Shown here in pieces: positions 62,203-64,000 of a stretch of DNA of 64,000 nt. The stretch comes from UBA935 sp031556725. GTDB lineage: Bacteria > Bacillota > Clostridia > Lachnospirales > Lachnospiraceae. The DNA lies in assembly GCA_031556725.1 (NCBI GenBank), contig JAVBSL010000011.1, positions 1 through 64,000 on the forward strand, written 5' to 3'. Each line of letters opens with the position of its first letter. Positions within the stretch are counted from its first letter, which is position 1. The notes beneath the pieces are model-generated. The model made no database searches, was not told where the DNA came from, and saw only the letters and a program-made list of their open reading frames with translations. Position numbers and translations under genes: made by a program.

Positions 62203-63108
62203 ATGCAGATAAACAGATTATTTGAAACAGTGTACATATTGCTGGATAAAAAAACGGTAACAGCGAAAGAACTGGCAGAGCGTTTTGAAGTTTCCACCCG
62301 AACTATTCTGCGGGATATCGATGCACTTTCGGCGGCTGGCATACCGATCTATACTACTCAGGGAAAAGGCGGCGGTATTTCCCTGATGGATCATTTTGTC
62401 TTAAATAAGTCGGTGATATCCGAAGAGGAACAAAATGAGATTTTATTTGCTCTGAAAAGTATGGGTACGGTGCGGAATTTGGATGCCGGTCATACACTTG
62501 ATAAGCTGAAATCTCTGTTCCAAAAGGAAAATACCGATTGGATTGATATTGATTATTCCAATTGGGGAAGCCCGGTAACCGAGCGGCAGAATTTTAACTT
62601 GTTAAAACAGGCCGTACTGAAAAGGCAGGTCATTGAATGTGAATATCTGAACCGGTACGGACAGCGGCGGCATCGGAAGGTGGAGCCCCTGCGTATCGTG
62701 TTTAAGTCTCATTCCTGGTATCTGCAGGGATTTTGTCTGGAAAAGCAGGATTATCGGATCTATAAGCTGACCCGGATGCGGGAATTGACGGTATGTGATG
62801 AATATTTTGAGCGGGAACTGCCGCCGGATGTGAAATTGGATAATACAAATACAGAAGGCATGGAATTTACTTGTGTAGAATTGAAATTTTCTCAAGAGGT
62901 TGCATATCGGGTTTATGATGAATATGATGACAGGCGAATTGCGGTAAATGAGGATGGCAGCCTGACGGCTTCGGCAGATTATCCCTATGACGAATGGGTA
63001 GTGGGACACATTTTATCTTTTGGTGATTATGTGGAAGTTCTGAAACCGGAGTTTGTCAGAAAGGATATCGCGAAGCGGGCGGAAAATATTGCAAAAAAAT
63101 ATAAATAA
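62203..63108 (+). CDS. WYL-domain transcriptional regulator (YafY type)
   Basis: This 301-aa regulator has an N-terminal winged helix (TAKELAERFEVSTRTILRDIDALSAAGIPIYT) and a WYL domain (VEPLRIVFKSHSWYLQGFCLEKQDYRIYKLTRM, near residues 165-195) that binds a ligand, followed by a WCX extension. Targets are unknown. It follows asnA by 10 nt and is probably co-transcribed. Confidence 0.92.
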   Translation: MQINRLFETVYILLDKKTVTAKELAERFEVSTRTILRDIDALSAAGIPIYTTQGKGGGISLMDHFVLNKSVISEEEQNEILFALKSMGTVRNLDAGHTLDKLKSLFQKENTDWIDIDYSNWGSPVTERQNFNLLKQAVLKRQVIECEYLNRYGQRRHRKVEPLRIVFKSHSWYLQGFCLEKQDYRIYKLTRMRELTVCDEYFERELPPDVKLDNTNTEGMEFTCVELKFSQEVAYRVYDEYDDRRIAVNEDGSLTASADYPYDEWVVGHILSFGDYVEVLKPEFVRKDIAKRAENIAKKYK

Positions 63109-63138
63109 AAAAGTGACTATAAATAAGTCACTTTTTTT
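63105..63138 (+). terminator. rho-independent terminator
   Basis: AAAAAGTGACT and AGTCACTTTTT form an 11-bp stem with an ATAAATA-type loop and T7. It ends the asnS-asnA-WYL transcript. Confidence 0.9.
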
Positions 63139-63221
63139 GGGTCAAAAAAACCTCTGGCAGCAGGAGCCATATTCCAGTTCCCAGGCCTGCAACAGTCATA
63201 TTGTTGCCTCAAAAACTAATT

Positions 63222-63830
63222 TTATAATGATGATTCAATTTGCCGTATGGACTTTTTGTCCAATATTCCACCGGTTAAAGAGGCAAAGATATAATTGTCA
63301 ATTTTATTATCCTTAAGGGTTTTTCTTATTGCTATAAGAACATTCAGAATGTCCAGCAGGATGGATTTGCGCATGGTTTCCTTTATTTCGGTCATATCAA
63401 TGGACAGAAGCATATTGACTATCTTACCGCTTAAATCCGGCTTTGCTTCGGCAATTTTTCCTAATGCCTGAATACTCTGGCGAATCGTTATCGGCCGGTC
63501 ATCATGTAAAAGCGCTTCGCAGTCATCAAGTGAAGCTATGATTTTATTTTCAGTATCCCATTTGCTGTTTTCCGCAAGCAGCATAATACCGATGCTCCGC
63601 TGATAGGAATTGGCATCTTTCAATTTCGCACAGAAAGTTTCCCAGAAAGGATAAACATCCCCCAAAAACTGTGACCGGTATTGAAGCAGCAAAAACGCTT
63701 GATATCTGATTTTATCATCCTTTTCGGACAATAGCTCCACAAGCTCAGGCAGCATAGAGCAATCAATGGTTCTTGCCACTTCCGGCAATTCTTCTTTAGT
63801 AATTGACGATAAAAATTCTGATATTAACAT
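63222..63830 (-). CDS. HEAT-repeat protein
   Basis: This 202-aa all-helical protein has repeats of ~37 residues: LPELVELLSEKDDKIRYQAFLLLQYRS, then RSIGIMLLAENSKW, then DDCEALLHDDRPITIRQSIQALGKIAE. It is suited to protein or nucleic-acid binding, as in small DNA-alkylation-repair-like or regulatory HEAT proteins. The function is unknown. Its promoter region holds a 16-bp inverted repeat. Confidence 0.8.
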   Translation of the reverse strand: MLISEFLSSITKEELPEVARTIDCSMLPELVELLSEKDDKIRYQAFLLLQYRSQFLGDVYPFWETFCAKLKDANSYQRSIGIMLLAENSKWDTENKIIASLDDCEALLHDDRPITIRQSIQALGKIAEAKPDLSGKIVNMLLSIDMTEIKETMRKSILLDILNVLIAIRKTLKDNKIDNYIFASLTGGILDKKSIRQIESSL

Positions 63831-63884
63831 TTACTTTAACCTCCTCATATAAATATTCCCAATACGTTCCATCATGTTTATTAT

Positions 63885-63924
63885 ATCACACAAATATGAC
63901 GTCATGATGTCATATTTGTGTGAT
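63885..63924. promoter_or_regulatory. perfect 16-bp inverted repeat upstream of the HEAT protein
   Basis: ATCACACAAATATGAC and its exact reverse complement flank the 8-nt GTCATGAT. On the minus strand TATAAT overlaps its left edge, so it lies over the promoter of the HEAT gene. There is no T-run after it. It is best read as a large operator; the protein that binds it is not known. The last 76 bases of the window hold no visible gene. Confidence 0.6.
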
Positions 63925-64000
63925 TATAGAATCTGCTTCTGCAACTTAATCGGGTATCGGGACAATGCTTTTTCTGTAAACATTTTTCAACAGCAACAAA

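Overview
The window looks like chromosome of a spore-forming, low-GC Gram-positive anaerobe of the class Clostridia, most like Lachnospiraceae. The evidence is the dipicolinate synthase pair (dpaA/dpaB) and spmA, a FabK-type fatty-acid operon, the yaaR-holB-yaaT-trmN6-rsmI block, strong AGGAGG-type ribosome binding sites, and lipoprotein-type solute-binding proteins. Species assignment is inference.

Layout. 1-0.9 kb: 3' end of a 23S rRNA gene followed by six tRNA genes (Asp, Val, Tyr, initiator Met, Phe, Lys) and a terminator. 1.1-6.5 kb: a doubtful small ORF, a lipoprotein, azlCD branched-chain amino acid exporter, an HD hydrolase, a YaaO-like PLP decarboxylase and pyruvate kinase. 6.5-10.0 kb: a very AT-rich, tightly packed four-gene cassette (P-loop kinase, radical SAM enzyme, one-helix membrane protein, caspase-like protease with HEAT-like tail) inserted between pyk and yaaR. 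This is my main candidate for an undescribed defence or signalling system. 10.1-14.1 kb: yaaR, holB, yaaT, trmN6, rsmI. 14.1-20.9 kb: fatty-acid synthesis operon acpP-fabK-fabD-fabG-fabF-fabZ-(nitronate monooxygenase-like)-fabH, with two FabT-like palindromes. 21-22 kb: gene debris bounded by a 44-bp inverted repeat. 22.0-25.4 kb: sporulation operon dpaA-dpaB-asnB behind a sigma-K-like promoter; its AsnB has lost the glutaminase cysteine.

25.5-31.9 kb: a maltodextrin-type ABC importer without its own ATPase, malQ, a LacI regulator and a small AraC-type regulator. 31.9-34.2 kb: a methionine aminopeptidase with an internal deletion, then an MqsR-like toxin and Panacea-domain antitoxin behind a promoter bracketed by twin operators. 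34.3-41.7 kb (minus strand): a ferric/sugar-phosphate-type ABC importer, a YesMN-type two-component system and a HAD phosphatase. 41.9-43.9 kb: spmA, a 64-aa protein and a 5'-truncated aminoglycoside nucleotidyltransferase-like gene.

43.9-55.0 kb: a compact biosynthetic cluster with stand-alone NRPS-like parts: AMP-forming ligase, carrier protein, radical SAM/SPASM enzyme, MATE exporter fused to an ATPase-like domain, two alpha/beta hydrolases and a condensation-like protein. A divergent histidine kinase and SARP-like response regulator probably control it. 55.1-56.5 kb: two more decayed genes around a GtrA protein. 56.5-63.8 kb: alanine dehydrogenase, a second MATE pump, an HD hydrolase, asnS-asnA, a WYL regulator and a HEAT-repeat protein.

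A recurring theme is decay by internal deletion (YdeI-like, MarR, MetAP, XRE/DUF5680, GNAT, nucleotidyltransferase). All functional statements are from reading motifs by eye; no database search was possible.
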